Origin: Straminergon stramineum
Taxonomy: Eukaryota; Streptophyta; Bryopsida; Hypnales; Calliergonaceae
Assembly (NCBI GenBank): GCA_963920665.1
Contig: OY987273.1
Span: 374,501 to 438,500, forward strand
DNA length: 64,000 bases
Direction: 5' to 3'
The translations under genes and the position numbers were made by a program. Numbering within the stretch: the first letter of the stretch is position 1; every line of letters starts with the position of its first letter. Shown piece after piece: positions 60,046 through 64,000 of this stretch. Below the pieces are notes generated by a model that did not search any database, was not told where the DNA came from, and saw only the letters and a program-made list of their open reading frames with translations.

Positions 60046-63000
60046 CTATTCTAGAACTATAATGATTCCTGCTCGAACTAGGAGTACCTTCAATTCCTTG
60101 AAGCTATAACTAGGTGCATGAATGAATTTGTCTTCATGGATGTCCATCTTGCAGAAGTACCTATACAAGTAATATAGGTGTTTGCAATTCATGTATTGCT
60201 GTCGACCTCCAATAGCTGAAACAACCATATTCACAAAATTTGGACATGTGTATGTGGGGAACATACCCACTGTAATTCAATAGATGTTTTTGTTAGTGTC
60301 TGTCCTTGTCTCAAGCACCACTATTGCACCAAGGCTTGGGAAGGGGAGCAAGGTGACTCCCACTATTTTTCCTCTAACATTTGTTGCACTTTCCCACTTG
60401 TTCCGTTGTTCCGTAGTTGGTGCATTGGCTATCCTCCGAATGGTTCGTTTGTTCCTAACCGTTGGACATGCATCCGGGTTCTTGGGCGTTGGTTGGTCAT
60501 ACAAGACAATCTAGAAAACCTTAGACATGGTGAAAAGTTGCCGTGGGGACAATGTTGGCCTTTCTTGAAGGTGGAAGCTTGCATGTTGTAGCAGCAGAGT
60601 CTCCTCCCTATTGAGGTTGGTCCCATTGAGAACGGGCCACACCTCTGGTACCTCATGCCAATCAATGACCTACTTCCTTTTCGTACCTTTTACACATCGT
60701 TCAATGTCATCCCAACAGAACCAGAAGTCAACCACCACCTCCCGCTTGCTCCCATAATCTTCTTTTCGACCTCGATAGGTTGGAGTTGGTGTTCCCTTCC
60801 TTCCCCTTGCGATTTTGGAGGCACACCTGATGTTGGTGGTTCGTTGTTGAGCGTGGCATTTTGCATTAGACTTGTGGCTGATCCTAGCAATGTGCCACTT
60901 GGAGTTGTCATAGTCATTTTCAAATGCTGTTGTGACATGTTTAGGGTTCTGGGTTTGAGGTTGTTCACCTGGGCCCTCCAAAGATTGAAGAGAAGACGTT
61001 GTGGACTTGATTCTCACACGTAGTTGAGAGAAGTTCACTTTGTCCGATCTATGTGAATCTCCGGCATCACCGATGGGTATGTCCAACTTCCTCTTTGTGC
61101 TCCCAAAGATTTCCTCTCCTTCCAAGTATGGTATTTTTGTTCCCACCCCCTTTGCTCGAGGCAACGTGTTCAACACTTCTGCAATTTTCTTGGGACATCT
61201 ACTTCGTCTTGTAGCTCTAAGTTTGAGCTCCCCCTTGGACAACCCTGATCTAGATGCATGTCCTTTGAGATATGCCCGATAGTTGGTCATTTGCATCCAT
61301 GCACGAATGCTATCATTGCAAGTTGCGTCGAAGAGGTTGTTTCCTCGCTTTCCCGACATTTGAAGCCATTTGTTGTGAATCGTTTTAGACAAATTGCAGA
61401 AAGGTAGGTCAATCATCTCCTCCAAATTCAATTTCTACAAATCCATCCATCCATAACACATAAGTGAGGACATCCAATTTCATATTCGAGGGTTAATAGC
61501 CCATGTGATCATTCTGGACTCATTGCAAATGTATAAACCTCATTTGCTTACATACCAAGACGTTCGTGAATGTAAAAATACGAAAGAGATTCTTCTCTCT
61601 ATGAATGAGCACTAGACGGGACGTCTACCTTGGAGGAAAAGAGTGACATGAGATTCTCAGGAGGGGGTCCAAGAGCTCCTTCTTGAGTGTGAGTCTCTAA
61701 AAAAAGAGTAACATTTGGGAGCCCAGAACTTTCAATCGGATCTGACTAAGGTCTAGGTGCCCTCTCCTTGACCCCCCCATTTGGGCCCCCCCTCACATGC
61801 TCATCAATGAATTCATAAAAGGTAAAAGTAATTCCTACTGGAATATTCTCAATCAAAGTCTCCATGTACATGCCTCTAAGTTTGGAGGGTACACCTCTAT
61901 TTTTCAACAACCACTTTAGATAGAGGAGAACGGATACTTCAAAATCAACTTACAAAGTCACTTACCATAGTCATGAAGCCTCCCCACTGTAGGTATCGAA
62001 AATGCCATAAGGCTAGCCAGTGGTCCAAGTGATGAAGGTCTTCTTCACTTGCAGCACCCGATGACAACTACCAGGATTGAATTGCGAGGTACCGCATCTC
62101 TGCTTCTTCAATAGTCTTGGATTCTTTGTATTGTTTGCAGAGGGTAATGTGTTGTTGGAATGCATCTTTGATGTGCTTTTGGGTTTGCTTGTGGAGCGAA
62201 CTACTCCAATGCAGCAAACACGTTCTCTCGCGATTCTCCATTTTCTCATTGGGCGACCCACTTCCGTAGACAATCCGTGTTGCATTCCAATTGGCCATCG
62301 CACTATCTGCCATGAATCCTTTGAAGTTGGTGTGTTCCACTCCATGTCTTGCCATGATTGTGTTTAGAGATCTCCAAAATTGGACTTGGATCTCCGTGTT
62401 CTCCAATTGCATATCGTAGGTGGCCACGGTCATGACTTTTTTGTACTCCGCATCGTACACGTGGCATGCCATGGTGCTCCACACGTTGACGTGTTTGACG
62501 TGGTCAAACATTATCCATGCATTTTGTAAATCTCTTCTTGGTTGCATTCGTTTGACGAGGTCCACTCCACTTCCGAGTCCTTTTGTGAGCATTTTGAAGA
62601 AGTAGACCTTCTCTCGTCCCTGTCCTGGGAAGACACTATCATGTATGAACTCGAACTTTGACTCTTTCTTCATTGTCATAATGTTGTCGATGACCCCTCC
62701 CTTGTTGGAGTGAAACGATGATATGACATTCCTAATGTTCGGACTGCTTAGAAATTGGAATTGATCCATGACTTCCTCTAGTTCCTCTCCCTTCAACATT
62801 TCTTTCTCCCCCTCTCCATTGTAAAACAAATAGTTCGTGAGGAACTCTTTGTTGGCGGAGAGTGCAATTGTAGAGTTGGTGGCTGTGGGTGTTTTGGCCA
62901 CTTGCTGTGTAATGAGTCTCGAGATTTTCTCCGCAAAGTCTATGTACACGCCCTTTGTTGCAGGGTGTGTATGATCTTCGAAGTGTATAGTGGCCCTAGT

Positions 63001-63435
63001 CATTTTTTCATTATTGCAATATACATAGTATATTCTAGCATCACATGTATTCAAGTACAAGGGTGGGGGGCTCTTGCAAACTTTGCATTCTAGAGTACAA
63101 TCTTTGGGAGGACTCTCCCCTTTAGCAAAAGGACAGATCGTGTAACTGGTCCACTCTATTTTGTTCATTTTGGAAGCTCTTTTTACATAATCAGAGTTTG
63201 GATTTTGACAAGCAAGGTGTCTATTGTAGTATGACTTTCGGAACTTGAGGTTGTTGGAATTGTGAATGTTTGTGGTCATCAGTTTACACCACGGGTGTCC
63301 GTCATACCGCTTGTCCATTCCCTCAAGGTTCTTAGCTGCTGAGGAGGAGGACGTAGATCGACACAGGGGCAATTCAAAGATGACGTCCCCGTTGAAATGA
63401 GTGGGCAAGTACTGCACACGGTGGTGCTCTGACAA
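60046..63435 (-). pseudogene. GCM/WRKY-type zinc finger + DDE-like + SWIM-like transposase gene, nearly intact
   Basis: Two exons on the minus strand: 63435-61966 and 61434-60046, phase 0 at the junction, giving about 950 codons. Residues are counted from 63435. A GCM-like zinc-binding region spans about 45-160: DGHPWCKL at 45-52, Cys residues including CPF (101), CTLECKVC (113-120) and C131, and HFEDHTHP at 151-158. A DDE-like core spans about 260-455, with Asp candidates at 311 (IMFDHVKH) and 377 (FMADSA), then TCLLHW at 405-410. Exon 2 has a basic, low-complexity middle and ends in a SWIM-like TCPNF...NCKHLYYLYRYFCK. Stops in frame: TAG 62068, TAG 60670, TAG 60511, TGA 60277; the natural end is TAG 60046. 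No frameshift. No ATG starts the frame: the first codon is TTG and a TAA lies 9 codons upstream, so an upstream exon may be missing, or Met40 is used. The arrangement matches MULE-type transposases with WRKY-GCM1 fingers. Confidence 0.75.
61435..61965 (-). other. intron of the GCM-transposase gene
   Basis: 531 bp with donor ATG/GTAAGT (61968-61960, minus strand) and acceptor TTGTAG/AAATTG (61440-61430). Splicing joins GGFMTM to KLNLEEM in frame. Without splicing the frame meets a stop after GTAAGTGACTTTGTAAGT. Confidence 0.8.
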
Positions 63436-64000
63436 TGTGAAACTGTCATTTTTTTTGGTTTACCTAGAAAAGCTAACCGGAAACTAAAGATAGGTATCTG
63501 GGATTAGCTAAGGAACTATTTAGGTCTAAAATAAGAAAAGAAAATGAAATAGTGAGGTGATTTGCTGAATCCGGTCCTAGTGAGGGAACAGATAGAGGCG
63601 GATGTTTGATCGGATAGGTGATGGACCAGATACCATATAGAAGACCAGATCTGGAACAGGTCATGATGAGGTGGCAAGGAGTCCAACAGCTATAAAAGAG
63701 CTGGGCTGCCCAGATCAAACTCTTTTTCATTTTCGTTTTTCTAGCGCTCTCTATGCTCTGCGTTTGCAATCTACGCCTAGTTTTCCATGTCAGCCTTTTG
63801 TGTCAGTGTCTACTGCAAGGGTTTTTGGTTTTTGAGCGTTAGAGCTTTAATTTCCGTTTGAGATCGGAGAGCGAAAGTGAGAACAAGATGTGCGGCTAGG
63901 AGAGAAATCGAGGTAGAGTCGAAAAGGGTTCTGAGTGCACTCACCCGTGTCCATGCCGCAGCTTAGGAGGAGTAGAGGCAGATAGGCCAGTACATCATCA
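63436..64000 (+). promoter_or_regulatory. promoter-like right edge with TATA box
   Basis: TATAAAAG at 63691 on the plus strand, followed about 30 bp on by a pyrimidine-rich CTCTTTTTCATTTTCG and a GC-richer leader-like stretch to the window end. It could be an LTR (U3/R) of a retroelement running off the window, or a host promoter. No primer binding site or coding frame was recognised. On the minus strand, CTTTTCTAG just upstream of the GCM gene could be a splice acceptor. Confidence 0.35.

Noticed and set aside
60655..61023. Plus-strand frame of 122 codons opposite the GCM gene
   Set aside because: It is the shadow of exon 2, whose minus-strand frame is longer and shows family features.

Overview
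The window looks like nuclear, repeat-rich, AT-rich DNA of a land plant. Supporting signs are GT-AG introns, plant-type transposon ends (CACTA, hAT-like and PIF/Harbinger-like), CCCTAAA-type telomere-like motifs and plant-type coding families (an FCP1-like HAD phosphatase, a GCM zinc-finger transposase, a DUF7869-like protein). The GCM and DUF7869 families, as I remember them, are most abundant outside flowering plants, so a seedless plant or gymnosperm is my guess; the sequence does not settle it. A run of exactly 200 Ns (44168-44367) indicates a scaffolded assembly. No intact, clearly functional host gene is present. Almost everything is transposable-element sequence or decayed coding sequence.

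Left part (1-10.4 kb): a decayed acidic/coiled-coil reading frame (241-1349), then an FCP1-like phosphatase gene. Its two exons (about 1587-1784 and 7636-8437) are separated by an intron that carries a complete-ended non-autonomous CACTA element (1821-7497, ATT target duplications on both sides). An unknown open frame (8540-9178) and a fold-back element (about 9555-9945) follow.

Retroelement block (10.4-18.9 kb): two direct copies of a gag-like, coiled-coil region (10432-14545 and 15055-17178), then two tandem LTR-like units of about 845 bp. The first copy is interrupted by a hAT-like element (11418-13635) that consists largely of nested palindromes.

Middle (18.9-33 kb): a featureless stretch, then a second hAT-like element related to the first (about 21443-25563) with a PIF/Harbinger-like MITE inside it (22922-23735). 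Next are two convergent decayed genes: an unknown coiled-coil protein (25614-27890, plus strand) and a DUF7869-like protein (about 28430-30881, minus strand). An array of near-palindromic TTATCCTCGAGTCGACGATAA-type motifs follows (31.4-32.8 kb).

Giant palindrome (35274-53211): two apparently near-identical arms of about 5.7 kb around a 2.5-kb core. As assembled, the core appears twice in the same orientation on either side of the N gap. The roughly 3.8 kb on each side of the gap appear to be the same sequence, so this is most simply an unmerged contig overlap, and the real locus is probably one palindrome with one core. The arms carry a decayed coding region and an eight-copy array of about 101-bp units centred on the palindrome CATCTGGAGATCTCCAGATG. 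Related motifs lie outside the arms to about 33.0 kb and 54.8 kb, where a second, older pair of inverted sequences suggests a larger mobile element.

Right part (53.2-64 kb): mostly anonymous AT-rich DNA, then the best gene in the window, on the minus strand at 60046-63435. It encodes a two-exon protein of about 950 codons with a GCM/WRKY-type zinc finger, a DDE-like core and a SWIM-like zinc finger. It has only four in-frame stop codons and no frameshift. A TATA box with a possible plus-strand leader lies at the right edge.

A shared theme is that decayed frames of several kilobases are interrupted by nonsense codons, mostly TAG, with few or no frameshifts. That suggests methylation-driven C-to-T decay of silenced elements.
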